Assembly (NCBI RefSeq): GCF_000143415.4
Contig: NW_003314330.1
Coordinates: forward strand, 62,001 to 126,000
Direction: 5' to 3'
Origin: Selaginella moellendorffii
Taxonomy: Eukaryota > Streptophyta > Lycopodiopsida > Selaginellales > Selaginellaceae
Length of the DNA: 64,000 bases
The notes beneath the pieces were generated by a model. That model was not told the origin of the DNA. It ran no database searches and saw only the letters and a program-made list of their open reading frames with translations. Position 1 is the stretch's first letter. Every line of letters starts with the position of its first letter. Shown one piece after another: positions 20,116 through 30,125 of this stretch. A program made the translations under genes and the position numbers.

Positions 20116-22530
20116 TTAAATGCTGACCGTCAGATTTTTCCACGCAAGCATGTAGAAGGCGGGATCGCTCTTCTCTGCCATAGCCATTCCAGCGACCCTC
20201 CGCCCTCGCTTGGCATCGCTCTGTGTCGCGCAAGCTCCCAGATATGCTTTCCAAAACACCGAATTTTTCTCACAAGCCAAGGCTTTGATGAATCGTTCCA
20301 CGGTTTCCAGAGATCCGGCTCTTCCCAGGAGATCTGCGAGGCATCCATACTGTTCTCGCCTTGGATTGATCCCATGATCTAGGACGAATTCCCCGAAGTA
20401 TCTGTGTCCTAGCTCCACAAACCCAACATGACAGCACGCCGAAAGAATGCCCAAGAGTGTGAGCTCGTTTGGTTTGATTCCTTCCAGCTGCATCTCCTTC
20501 TGCAACTCGAGCGCCTCTTGGCTATACCCGTGTTGGGCATACGCTTGGATCATGCAGTTCCAGGATACCACATCTTTACTCGAGCTCAACGACTCGAAAG
20601 CTTGTCTTGCGAGAGGGATGCTTCCACAGGTGGAATACATTTTGATCACTGTGTTGCAAACGTGTGCACTGGAATCAAACCCATTATCAAGAGCACTTGA
20701 GTGAATCTGCTTTCCCTGCGCTAGATCCATTCTCGAATTGCAAACTTGGAGAGCAGAAACAAAAGTTGTCTCGTTTGGCTGCAAGCCTTCCATGTAGAGC
20801 ATTTGGAAGATCGATTTTGGGAAGAAAGAAACCATGAGATTGTAAGTGTCTAGAGCAATCTCAGGCATGCCTTGGAAGAGTTTCCATGCCTCTTCAAACT
20901 TTTGGTTCTCGGCATACGCAGCTAGCAAGGTGTTCCAGGATATCAAGTCCCGCTCAGGCATTGCTTGGCTAAGAATTTTACGAGACAAGGCATCCACATC
21001 TCGGGAATGTGAGACCAGGAGGAGATTCCACGAGAGCATGCTATGCTCCGGCATTTGATCAAACAGCCCAGTCGCATCGGTGTAAAGCTCGCTTCGAGCG
21101 TAAGCTCCGAGCATAGAATTCCAGGACACTAGATTCCTGTGCGGCATTTCGTCAAACACGCACTTGGCCTCTTCCACACGCCCATGCTGGGACAACATCG
21201 ATACCATTCCATTGCAGCTAGCGAGATTATGCTGCAGCATCTTCTCTCGAAAAAGTTTCTGGGCTTCTCCAAGCTGGCCACAACGAGCAAAGGCAGCCAA
21301 CATCGAGTTCCATGAAACTATGTCTCTTTGCGGCATCGTATCAAACAAAACCTTGGCTTCGTCCAAATGCCCAGCCTGAGCATAAGCAGATATCATCGCG
21401 TTCCACGATATCAAGTCGCAGTGGTGGAGGCTTTCGAGGATACTCCGAGCTTCTGAGAGATGCCCGGAATGGGCATACGCCCCCAGCATTGTGTTGGAGC
21501 TCGGGATATCTCGCCAAGGCATGGATTCAAAGAGAGACTTGGCCATTTGGAGATCATCCGCTTGGATGTAAGCACCGAGCATCGCGTTCCAGCAGATGCT
21601 ATCCCGCTCGGGAAGCTCGATAAAGATGGAGCGCGCCTCGTCCAGAGAGCCCTCTTGCGAGAGCGCGGAGATGATCGCGGTGCAAGAGCACGCACTCCAC
21701 TCGGGCATTGCGTAGAACACTCGCCTTGCATCGCCCACGCGGCCATTTCTCGCGAGCACCACTACCAGCGCTGTCCATGAGAAGAGATCGCGCTCGGGCA
21801 TGGCGCTGAATGACGACGCTGCCTCTTCGACGCTCAAACCGTGAGCGAGCATTGTGTTCCATGATCTTATCTCTCGTTCTGGCATTTCCAGAAAGACCAT
21901 CTTGGCAGCGATGGCTTCCCCGGCCCGGGTAAGCACGGCGAGGAGAGTGTTCCAGGAGATGAGATTGTGCAGTGGCATCAAATGGAACATCTCGTGCGCT
22001 CCCTCGACGTCGTCCATCTGCAAGTACACAGCCAGCATTGCATTGCAGGAAACAAGATTCTTCTCGGGTATCTTACCGAAGGTAATTTGCGCTTGCTCCA
22101 GATATCCTGCCCGGGCATATGCAGTAAACATGGAGTTCCAAGAGACTAGATTCCACTGCGGCATCCTTTCAAAAAATGCTTCCACTCGAATAACGTTTCC
22201 CGAGTTCGCAGACAGCATGATGTTCCACGCAACCAGAGTTCTGTGAGGCATTGTCTCAAAGATCTCGGTGGCGGCATCCAGCTGACGGTTGCGAGAGTAA
22301 GCCGCAAGCATGATCTCCCAGGAAAACGAGTCCCTGTTGCTCATCCCGTCAAAAATCGCGCGTGCCTCCGCAGCACTGCCACATTTCCCATACATCTCGA
22401 TGAGCTTGTTCCCGAGAAACAAATCTAGCTCCTTCCCGAAGATATGGATCGCAGTGGCATGGATTTGGCGCGCGCAGGGGAGCGTTTTGCAAGACTGGAC
22501 CAGATCAAGGCACTCGCTCCGAGTGAGCAT
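20116..22530 (-). CDS. PLS-type PPR protein, truncated E region
   Basis: An intronless gene of 804 residues made almost entirely of PPR units, with many SWNxMLxAY and GxLxEAxxxF motifs. It begins LTRSECLDLVQSCK and ARQIHA. Such proteins bind organellar RNA in sequence-specific fashion in mitochondria or plastids. The protein ends within the E region (DPAFYMLAW), where family members continue LSNIYA and often carry a DYW domain, so it may need a partner or be C-terminally truncated. The start at 22530 is chosen because the upstream extension of the frame (to 22623) runs antisense through the tRNA-Asp gene. It is convergent with germin-like gene 1, 84 bp away. Confidence 0.88.
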   Translation of the reverse strand: MLTRSECLDLVQSCKTLPCARQIHATAIHIFGKELDLFLGNKLIEMYGKCGSAAEARAIFDGMSNRDSFSWEIMLAAYSRNRQLDAATEIFETMPHRTLVAWNIMLSANSGNVIRVEAFFERMPQWNLVSWNSMFTAYARAGYLEQAQITFGKIPEKNLVSCNAMLAVYLQMDDVEGAHEMFHLMPLHNLISWNTLLAVLTRAGEAIAAKMVFLEMPEREIRSWNTMLAHGLSVEEAASSFSAMPERDLFSWTALVVVLARNGRVGDARRVFYAMPEWSACSCTAIISALSQEGSLDEARSIFIELPERDSICWNAMLGAYIQADDLQMAKSLFESMPWRDIPSSNTMLGAYAHSGHLSEARSILESLHHCDLISWNAMISAYAQAGHLDEAKVLFDTMPQRDIVSWNSMLAAFARCGQLGEAQKLFREKMLQHNLASCNGMVSMLSQHGRVEEAKCVFDEMPHRNLVSWNSMLGAYARSELYTDATGLFDQMPEHSMLSWNLLLVSHSRDVDALSRKILSQAMPERDLISWNTLLAAYAENQKFEEAWKLFQGMPEIALDTYNLMVSFFPKSIFQMLYMEGLQPNETTFVSALQVCNSRMDLAQGKQIHSSALDNGFDSSAHVCNTVIKMYSTCGSIPLARQAFESLSSSKDVVSWNCMIQAYAQHGYSQEALELQKEMQLEGIKPNELTLLGILSACCHVGFVELGHRYFGEFVLDHGINPRREQYGCLADLLGRAGSLETVERFIKALACEKNSVFWKAYLGACATQSDAKRGRRVAGMAMAEKSDPAFYMLAWKNLTVSI

Positions 22531-22565
22531 AACCCAAACATCACGAAATGAGAGGTTCTTTTTTC

Positions 22566-22637
22566 CGCCGTTGCCGGGGATCGAACCCGGGTCGTCCGCG
22601 TGACAGGCGGAAATACTCGCCACTATACTACAACGAC
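22566..22637 (-). tRNA. tRNA-Asp (GTC)
   Basis: A 72-nt cloverleaf: acceptor strands GTCGTTG and CAACGGC pair with one G-T pair, the anticodon loop CTGTCAC gives GTC, and the T arm GGTTCGATCCC is perfect. It needs no intron. It sits 36 bp upstream of the PPR start codon on the same strand. Confidence 0.95.
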
Positions 22638-22789
22638 ATCGACATTGAGCGTTTTTTTTCTCCTTATAGTAGTTTCAAGTAGCTCAGCTTCCGGTTTCAC
22701 AGCTTTTGGAAAACCATCGGTGATTCTTTCTAAGGAAATATACCAGACTCCAGACCCGATCGATCCCGGAACTCGCGGAAGAATCGTTC

Positions 22790-22925
22790 AAGCTAGATCC
22801 GCGAGGCAACCATTTGAAACCGCTGCTGGCCGGTCTCGAGACCCTGACGCTGCCGAAGGAGATGTAGAGTACGGAATTTGGAGCATGCTTGTCGAGCCAG
22901 TCGAGTGATATGGATCTCAAGCTCG
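22790..22925 (-). pseudogene. UDP-glycosyltransferase fragment
   Basis: The minus strand reads LDWLDKHAPNSVLYISFGS, the hallmark of plant family 1 UGTs. After a frameshift it reads GLETGQQRFQMVASRI, corresponding to the GLExSxQxFLWV segment that normally follows. The PSPG box and the rest of the enzyme are missing. Confidence 0.8.
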
Positions 22926-22959
22926 CCTCCAGGTGTTGCCACCCTTGAGCGGGAATTAC

Positions 22960-24460
22960 TTATATTTATCATGGACTCTATTTTGTCACGGCGATGGATG
23001 TCGGAGTATTGCACCCCTAGTGCATAGACCCGGACACAATCTTACTGTTGGAAACAACTTCCTCGAAGACTTGCAGCTCCATCTCGAAGATCGAGTTTGC
23101 AAGGATCCATGAGTCAAAGAGAGAGCAAGAGAAAGCGAGAGACACTTCTCGACTCCCCTGTTTTTGTAGAAATCTCTGTGGTGGTTGGCTCTAAATGGCT
23201 TGTTAACTAGAACTTTCTAGCTAATAAAGAAATCCGTTTTTATTTTCCTTTCTTTCTGAGTGGCTTAAAGAGATTTCTTTTCCGAAAATTCTGGTATATA
23301 CATTTTGGATCTGTTCACACAAACATAAGGTCATTGAATTACAATTTAAAATCATTTTTTTTTATTTTGTTATTATTTTGTTAGTCACAATCGCTTTCAG
23401 TCATTTTTATTTTTTTATTTTCACTTTCTGGTAAGGAAAAAAAACTAAACAAAAGAATAAATCTGATTATGATAAATAAATATAATAAATAATATATTAA
23501 AATTTAAATTCAACGACCTTATGTTTATATGAACTATTGATCCTATAAGATCTCTAAAATATATTTTCTTTCTACTTGTATTTTATTTTATTCGGCTTTC
23601 TAAACATTTATTGTGAGGGGCAAGCACTCACATTATCAAATATTGTTACATTAAGAAATTCTACAAAAATGATTTAGTGATATATTTATTAATTATTTAA
23701 CTCGTAAACGTCCGAGTTTAACTTATAATGATACTTATTATAAAAGTTTGAATGTGGGAATTTTTTCATCCACCAAGTATTTATAATTAAGTTTTGTTAA
23801 TCTCCATATATTTTATGCTTAAATTCAAAGATCATTAAAATAATTTTAAATTTGATAAAAAAATTCATATATTAAGATTGGTGGTAATGATCTTAGTTAC
23901 AGCATGCTAAATTCTGCACATATAATGAATATTAGAATTCTAGGAGTGGGATTTATAAAATTACAATATATAATGTTTAGTAAGGAATATTCCATGTTTT
24001 CATTATGCAGTTATTACAATTATTTCTAATGCTATTTGGATGCATTATGACAATTTTTTGGATGTCTTGTTGAAGCTAGAAATGTTATTGATCATTTAAT
24101 AATAAATTATTGGTCATAACAAATGATATTAACAATCAAAATGATAATTTGTTTTTTGCAAGTGATGATATAATTAAGAATTATGGATTTATAAATTATA
24201 AGCTTTCTTGTTGCAGGATACTTGAAAATGAATAATAATACAGCATATTTGTGATTTGTGAATCATAAACTAACTGTTTACAACAATCCAAATGAATGTT
24301 TATCATTTGATAACACCTATTTCACTCAACAATATATTATTCCAATTATGAGTTTATTGCTTAGCAAATCAAGGGTTAAATGTGACAGTAGACTGGCCAG
24401 GACTTGGTTTTACTAATTTGAAATCCAAGGACTATTTCCTTACCCACTAACACTAACATT
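22960..24460. other. AT-rich intergenic DNA between the inverted arms
   Basis: No gene is recognised. The sequence is strongly AT-rich from 23200 onward. A 99-codon minus frame at 24461-24760 is not recognised. Confidence 0.6.
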
Positions 24461-24929
24461 TTAGCAAGATTTAAGATTGTAGTGTAATGAGGATTCTTTC
24501 AGTAGGAACAATAAACTCCTTATTAATGATAATCTCAAGAGGATGCAAAGCGTTACCACTGGATAAAGGACAGAGTGAAGATAGCTCTTGTCTGACATTG
24601 GCTTTCTTAGCCTCTCGTTTTCGATGACAAAGCCAGAATCACGTAGTGCAGACTTACTTGATTGTCCGTAGTACATTGCAAAATCACCGAAATAATTAGC
24701 CACCGAGAGTCCATACGCTCCAGGGAGATTGTTTCTCAGCGTGATTTCCATAAGAGACATATGTCACTTCCTCCATTAAATCCAAGACGCAAGCTTCAAG
24801 CAACTAAGTTTCTCAAGGACGACCAAGAACTTCTTCTGACAAGTAAATGAGAACTTCAACTGCCACATTTGGAGAATGGGTTGACGTCATTGTTCCAGGA
24901 AAAGCTAAGGCAATCACTTTCAGAGAAAC

Positions 24930-25425
24930 CAATCTATCATCGTAACAGGGACTTGTTTTCTTGGTTGCGGCTTACTCTCGCAACCACCAGACTACCAAGA
25001 TCTTTGCGAAAATGCCTTGGTGGCGTGGACCATCATCCTGTCTACAAACTCGGATAACGTTTCTCAAGTAGAAGAAGCTTCTGAGAAGATGTCGCAGTGG
25101 AATCTGATCTCTTGAAACTTCATGTTTACTGCATATGCCTGGTCAGGGTATATGAAGAAAGCGTAAAGTACCTTCGATATGATACCCAAAAAGAATCCTG
25201 TTTCTGCAATGCAATGCGAACACGAGTTGTTCCGGATGATGCCGCTGCACAATCTCATCTCTTGGAACAGCCTTGGCTGGTGAGAAAAAGTCAGTGTTTT
25301 GGAAAGCATATATTGGAGCTTGCGCTCCAGAGCGATGCCAAGCGAGGGCGGAGGGTCGCGGGACTGGCTATGGCCGAGAAGAGCGATCCCGCCTTCTACA
25401 TGCTTGGGTGGAGAAATCTTTAAAC
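24930..25425 (+). pseudogene. PPR pseudogene (inverted copy, internally deleted)
   Basis: Pieces match the intact PPR protein in order: NRDLFSW and a degraded YSRN segment, then a MPQWNLISWNFMFTAYAWSG-like block, a KKNPVS segment, and MPLHNLISWN. A jump to the C-terminus follows (CFGKHILELALQSDAKRGRR to DPAFYMLGWRNL). Several hundred codons are missing and stops are present. It lies tail-to-tail with germin-like gene 2, as the intact pair is arranged at 19.4-22.5 kb. Confidence 0.85.
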
Positions 25426-25491
25426 CAAGGAGAGGAATATGCTCAATGAATTAAAGGAATTTCATAAACTTTGAAAGAATCGAAGGACTTC

Positions 25492-26103
25492 TTAGCACTT
25501 CTTCACTGTGAGGGCATTCTTAAGCATCTTGACTGTGTCCGTGCTCACCTTGAAAGCCTTGCTGAGGATTTGATCGTCAATTCCAGACCCAAAGAGGGTG
25601 ACGGGGAGGGAAACGGTGCCGGCATTGGAGCTCCCGAAGGCCGAGATGGCCTTAGCCTCGTGCTGTCCATCGTTGAATTGGAAGTGGACGAGACCCTTTG
25701 GAAACACGAACATATCTCCCACCTCGAGCTTCTGGACGAAGAGCTTGTTGGTGGTGTCCACCAGGCCGACGCTGAGCGAGCCCTGTAAGACGAAGAGGAG
25801 CTCCGCGCCCCGGGGATGGATGTGTGGGGGATTGGTCGTGCCTGGCTGGTAGGAGAGCTTGGCCATGGAGACGCCGAGGCCATTCAGACTAGGGAATTCC
25901 GCGAGCGATGCCTTCTTCACCAGGAAAGTTCCTGCTGGAGCCGTGACATCGTCGCGAAAGCCAGTGAAAGTGAAGAAGCTCGCGTTGGTGGCGGCGGGAT
26001 TAGCAGCGAAATCCGAGACAAGCTCCGGATCTGAGGCAAAGACTGCCACCGCAACAAGAGCTAACAAGAAGAAGAAGATCACTTGCAAACTATTCGTCGA
26101 CAT
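25492..26103 (-). CDS. Germin-like cupin protein 2
   Basis: A single exon of 203 residues, nearly identical to germin-like protein 1 but on the opposite strand. The signal peptide is residues 1-23, with metal ligands His94, His96, Glu101 and His140 in HIHPRGAE and FPKGLVHFQ. It differs at the C-terminus (ends TVKKC, four residues shorter than copy 1), where the reading frame stops early. It is predicted to be a secreted, manganese-binding cupin. It belongs to the right arm of the inverted duplication, between VMA12 and a PPR pseudogene. Confidence 0.92.
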   Translation of the reverse strand: MSTNSLQVIFFFLLALVAVAVFASDPELVSDFAANPAATNASFFTFTGFRDDVTAPAGTFLVKKASLAEFPSLNGLGVSMAKLSYQPGTTNPPHIHPRGAELLFVLQGSLSVGLVDTTNKLFVQKLEVGDMFVFPKGLVHFQFNDGQHEAKAISAFGSSNAGTVSLPVTLFGSGIDDQILSKAFKVSTDTVKMLKNALTVKKC

Positions 26104-26195
26104 GATACTGTGTTTGCAAACTTAGCTCGAGACAAGGAGGCTAAAGAGCTTGCAGACTTTGATCCTGACTGATACACAAGTTGGAATTACCCCGG

Positions 26196-26203
26196 TTTTT
26201 ATA
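26196..26203 (-). promoter_or_regulatory. TATA box of germin-like gene 2
   Basis: The minus-strand string tataaaaa preceded by ctccgg lies 93 bp upstream of the ATG, mirroring the promoter of copy 1. Confidence 0.7.
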
Positions 26204-26323
26204 CCGGAGCAAAGCTCCGTGTTCTTGCTGCCAATACCGCGTTAATCCTCTGGTAAAATGGGCTCACCTTGACAAAGAATGCCTCGAGCAAAGCGTCCAT
26301 GTTTGTTTGATCTTGTTGGAATC

Positions 26324-26416
26324 ATTGTCGCATATCCATCCATCCAGAAAACATTCTCTTTCAGATTTATTGGAGCGAAGTTTTGACAAAAGATGTTTTG
26401 TTTTGACAAGCTAGAA
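26324..26416 (+). repeat. 93-bp segment also present in Gypsy element 2
   Basis: This intergenic stretch, from attgtcgcatatcc to gacaagctagaa, recurs at 42974-43066 in the same orientation with three mismatches. Part of it is also recognisable, inverted, near 19160-19220, so the host locus is the likely source. Confidence 0.85.
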
Positions 26417-26550
26417 GTTTCAGTGAAGATCATCTTCGAGGGATGATTGATAAGCAAAACATGCAGAGGTGGTAGGCCAAAAAACGTATTTTGGACTCGA
26501 AGATCTGTAAACCACCGTTCAATCCACCAACTTCATGCGCTGAATGATCC

Positions 26551-27383
26551 CTACTGTCTCTTCTTTTCGAAGCCAGCGTTTCGTACTGCATCTCTGTTGA
26601 TCCTCTTCTTGAATTTCGACGAGTTTTGGTACTGGTAGTCACGAACAATGAAGAGAACCGTCTCCAGGATCATCCCAGCAAAAAGGCCGATCAGGCCCCC
26701 TGCGACATGCTACACGGGAATCGTACCAGAGAAACCAAAGTGGAAAAAATGAGAAGATCACGTACCAGGACCACGGATTCCTCAAACTGGGATCTAAACA
26801 ACGCAAAGCCCAAGAGAAAGCCAGTGAACATTGTGACAATCACATGAAGACCTGCGATCTAGACTTGTTTCGCGTCCTTCTTCCTTGTCAAAGAATGAGA
26901 GATACATACCGAAACCAATTTGATCTTTGTAGGTGGAGAGTGGAACCATCTCTTCGTTCTCCTTCACCACGTCTTTCACTAGATCTTTGTAAGCCTTTTG
27001 ATCTGCTAGCTCTTGTAGCTTTTGAAGACGTTCTTGTAGCTCCCTGGGCTGTGAGAAAGACATCAAAGAAATCGCAAAGCATGCAGAAAGAAAAAAAAAG
27101 AGAAATGAGAGAGGAAACGAACCTTTTCTCTCGGCTTAGGGGACTGGAAGGCGAATGTAGCCCCTTCCAGCAATCGACGGAAGCTCGGCCGCGCCTCGGG
27201 AGAAAAATTACTCCACACATCGCGAATGACCTGATACGGCACCACTGACGCATCCTTGTACCTCAGAGCGAGCTCGGAGACGCGATCGGGCAGCAGCGAC
27301 GCCGAGCTACTGGCGGCATCGAGAAATTCCTGGATACCGGCCGTAGAGTGGAAGCGCAATCCCGCCACGCGATTGTCCTCCAT
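26551..27383 (-). CDS. VMA12: V-ATPase assembly factor VMA12/TMEM199 family
   Basis: Four exons (27383-27123, 27048-26910, 26851-26766, 26709-26551) with GT-AG introns of 56-74 bp give 214 residues. The product fits the ER-based V-ATPase assembly factor family: a helical N-terminal half (FQSPKPREKPRELQERLQ, then LQELADQKAYKDLVKDV), then two membrane helices (VIVTMFTGFLLGFALF and GGLIGLFAGMIL) and a basic tail ending GFEKKRQ. In yeast, Vma12 works with Vma22 in the ER to assemble the V0 sector. The ATG at 27383 is preferred over an in-frame ATG 24 bp upstream, because a telo-box-like aaccctaaaacc, normally in leaders or promoters, lies between and beyond them. Confidence 0.85.
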
Positions 27384-27480
27384 AGCTACGAAGAACCCTA
27401 AAACCAAGCCACTTGTCAGAATAGTGACCGTCGATCTAACGGCGCGCGCATTTTAGGGCTTCCTGAGCGCTTGGCGCAGA
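27384..27480. promoter_or_regulatory. Compact divergent promoter
   Basis: Only 97 bp separate the ATGs of VMA12 (minus) and the plastid-type membrane protein (plus). A telo-box-like motif, aaccctaaaacc, is at 27394-27405 and a second tttagggc-type copy is near 27452. No TATA box is seen, typical of housekeeping divergent promoters. Confidence 0.6.
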
Positions 27481-28371
27481 ATGCACGCCTCGATTCCTTC
27501 GATTCCTTCTATTCCCTGCCGGTTCGGCAGGGCTGCGGCACCTGGAGATCACATCGCGCCGCGCGCTGCGATTCCTGGCAATTCGAGCTATAGATTCTTG
27601 CATGGCGTCGACCACAAATTTGGTATTTCGATGCGTCGCAGGGTCAATGTCGCTAGAAGGCGTCCAGGGGCCACAAGAAAAGCTGGGAACATCGTTGTCT
27701 CGCAGCTCAATGATTTTCTAAGAGGTTAGCCGCTAGCCTTTCATTTTTAAACTTTCTTCTTTGTTTCTTTTTGTTCTTCTATCTACAGTGGTACGTATTG
27801 TCGCCAGGACAGCGAACGATAGTCTGGAGGCTGGAAGCAAATTGGTGCCTGTGAGTGGTTTTTTTTTCTGCCATGGATCGTTGAAGTGATCTTAGTTAGT
27901 GGCAAGCAAAGTCTTTTTTCGAATTGTTTGCGTGAGTTTCGAGTGACAAAGTTCTCTGGAGTGTGTTCTTCTTTTTTTTTTGTCGCTGGAGTCGTGTGTG
28001 TTAGTGGCATGTTGGATTTGCTTGAGTGAGACTTTCAAAGTTCTCTGATTTGGTGGCTAAGCACCTTTGTTTTTTAATTTCCAGGAATCTGTGCCGAGGC
28101 CTGCTGCGAAGGCAATTGTCGCCGTTCTAGGAATCGTGGCCACCTCCTTCCTGTTTAGCTCTCTACTTTCGCTCGCGAGCTTGGCCCTGGTAAGGCCTTT
28201 TCCTCTTTTCTACGGAACAAACTCTTGTTTTTGTTTCAGGGAATCGCTGGAATTGCGTATTTTGCGTACGTCTACTTTAGCAGAGACGCAAGTGGTGGCA
28301 AAAGGAGCCAGCCCAGCAGCACGGAGTCAAGCTTAGAGGAAGCCAGGAGGATCATGGAAAAGTACAAGTAG
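27481..28371 (+). CDS. Small plastid-type membrane protein, function unknown
   Basis: Four exons (27481-27724, 27789-27850, 28085-28189, 28240-28371) join with matching phases to give 180 residues. The first ~45 residues are rich in Ser, Pro, Arg and Ala with few acids, like a chloroplast transit peptide. Two hydrophobic segments follow, AIVAVLGIVATSFLFSS and ALGIAGIAYFAYVYF, then a polar tail ending EEARRIMEKYK. I do not recognise a named family. The structure suggests an imported organelle membrane protein. The 97-bp divergent promoter shared with VMA12 suggests constitutive expression. Confidence 0.75.
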
Positions 28372-29022
28372 GGGAGAAAAAGAAGCTCCAGGTGCGCATA
28401 CGTTTCTCTCATCAATCTCGAGCATACTTTCGAGAAACTCGAGGCTTTGGCTCGCAAAGTCAATGATTTCTTCATGAGGACGCAACAGGGATTTGTAACT
28501 AATGGTCTACTTCCCAGTTTCTAGAGGCGTTGATCTCGAGTTTGAGATTGGAGGAGAGAAGGGGAAAAAGAGGGAAGTGGCCTATCAAGCACACACAACC
28601 TCTATAGTGCTCGCACGGGGATTTCGTACAAAGTTTCTAGAAGCGAATGCTACGTTTATTAAGATCAACAGAGAAATTGGAAGCTTCCTTTCGTGAAAAT
28701 TAGGTTCGCGCATTCGCTGGTCAGTGGTGTAGCGAATCAAATATCAACGTCAATTCGATAGAAGTTTGATCCCGTCACTCACTCATATTATTCACTCACA
28801 CTGCTGTTCTAGAAGCACTGGCCTTATACGCGAGTGTAAGTGGCCACTAAACTGATGGCACCTCCTCCTCTCCCCAGATTTTAGAAGCTTCGATGGCGGC
28901 AGTTATTGTCGTTGTCGAGGTGGCAAGCGGATAAGACACGCAGTTTTGTCCGCCACATGGGCGCACGGACACGCGTCGCCAGGTCATTCGGGCTTAAGCC
29001 GCCAAATCAGCCGCAAACCCGA
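28372..29022. other. Intergenic region before the DnaJ gene
   Basis: It probably contains the 3' UTR of the preceding gene and the upstream promoter of the DnaJ gene. Short open frames here (for example 28502-28696) resemble nothing known. Confidence 0.5.
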
Positions 29023-29054
29023 GAATATTCTCAGAAGATTCTTATCGAATATTC
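29023..29054 (+). promoter_or_regulatory. Heat-shock-element-like palindromes
   Basis: Three GAAnnTTC palindromes occur in 32 bp (gaatattc, gaagattc, gaatattc) starting at 29023, just upstream of a TATA-like box at 29069. Spacing between units is 3 and 5 nt, not the ideal 2 nt, so binding by heat shock factors would be of the gapped type. Confidence 0.55.
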
Positions 29055-29068
29055 AGGTCCCGTTTGCT

Positions 29069-29074
29069 TATAAG
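29069..29074 (+). promoter_or_regulatory. TATA-like box of the DnaJ gene
   Basis: The string tataag lies 141 bp upstream of the chosen ATG, leaving room for a leader of roughly 110 nt. Confidence 0.45.
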
Positions 29075-29209
29075 GGCCATTCCTCCACAATACCTATACA
29101 CACGAATTTCACCGACGCGAAAGATCAAGAGCAAAGAAATTCCTTTCTCTTTTCTTCCTCTGTTCTTGCGCTACTCGATCGATCTCCTCGATTTTTCCCT
29201 CTTCTCTTT

Positions 29210-29767
29210 ATGTTGATCGTCGCGGCCCCGAGCTCTCCGATCGCAGGAGTAAATTCGCCCAGCTTCTCGAGCAAACTCGCCAAATCCTCTCCAGTCCGCA
29301 GCTCCCCAGTCCGCCCCCGCTCGATCCAAGTGTCCGCGGCGGCGTCGCAGTGCATGGATTCGCCAGTGGCGACGCGATTCTCCGCCCAGCAGAGCCTGTA
29401 CGACGTTCTCGGCGTCGCCCAGCAATCGGATGTGAAGGACATTCGCAGCGCCTACCGGCATCTGGCCAGGATCACACACCCGGACGTGGCGGCGACGGAG
29501 AACAAGGAGGAATCCACCAAGGAGTTTCTGAAAATCCACGCAGCCTACACCACTCTGTGCGACCCGGAGCGCCGCGCCAGGTATGATCTCCAGCTCTCGC
29601 TGCAATCCCTGCCGCGATTCGGCAGCCCACGGGGATTCTCGGGAATTGGGTACGACAGCTACTCGTTCATGGCGCCATCGCCCATGAGGGCCTCGCCATC
29701 GCCATCGCCATCGCCATCCACGCAGTGGAAGACGAGTAGGAGCTGGGAGACCGACCAGTGCTGGTGA
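29210..29767 (+). CDS. Chloroplast-type J-domain protein (DnaJ 11-like)
   Basis: A single exon of 185 residues. Residues 1-45 are Ser/Pro/Arg-rich, like a transit peptide. Residues 62-127 form a J domain: SLYDVLGVAQQS, the HPD motif at 90-92 that stimulates Hsp70 ATPase, and AAYTTLCDPERRARYD. The tail is short and low in complexity (SPSPSPSPS), as in the small plastid DnaJ 11 group. It should recruit stromal Hsp70. The frame extends 88 codons upstream, but that part covers the TATA-like box and heat-shock-like motifs, so the ATG at 29210 is chosen. Confidence 0.88.
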   Translation: MLIVAAPSSPIAGVNSPSFSSKLAKSSPVRSSPVRPRSIQVSAAASQCMDSPVATRFSAQQSLYDVLGVAQQSDVKDIRSAYRHLARITHPDVAATENKEESTKEFLKIHAAYTTLCDPERRARYDLQLSLQSLPRFGSPRGFSGIGYDSYSFMAPSPMRASPSPSPSPSTQWKTSRSWETDQCW

Positions 29768-30125
29768 GCGAGAGAAGGAAGAACACAAGAACAAAAATTT
29801 GGGGCTTTTTCGCCTCGCAGATCAGATCAAGGGGGTCTCAGCGAGCACTCAGGAATCGATCAATCGAGCTGCGAAAAGATGTCATTCGTTTCCAGGCGAT
29901 TTCCCTGGCAAGATCTCTGCGACCCCGAGAAATTTCTTCTCGCATACATTTGTAAATAGAGAATCGTCTGTATCAAAAGGACGAGCTGCTTTGCAACTCG
30001 CAGAGTTCCGTGGCTCTCCAAAGAGCTTTTTTTCGCAATTCGAAGCTTCCCCTTGTCCTCCACTAGCAAGAATTTTGTTTGGAGCCAAAAGTTTCTTCCA
30101 GAAAATCGTGACAGGAGTAGAGTTT

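Noticed and set aside
22530-22623. Upstream extension of the PPR protein
   Set aside because: It translates the tRNA-Asp gene; the peptide reflects tRNA bases, not a targeting sequence.
25097-25423. 108-codon open frame as an intact PPR-related gene
   Set aside because: It fuses out-of-frame and in-frame relics of the PPR pseudogene; the order and deletions show it is dead.
28946-29209. 88-codon N-terminal extension of the DnaJ frame
   Set aside because: It spans the TATA-like box and heat-shock-like motifs, so it is upstream regulatory DNA.
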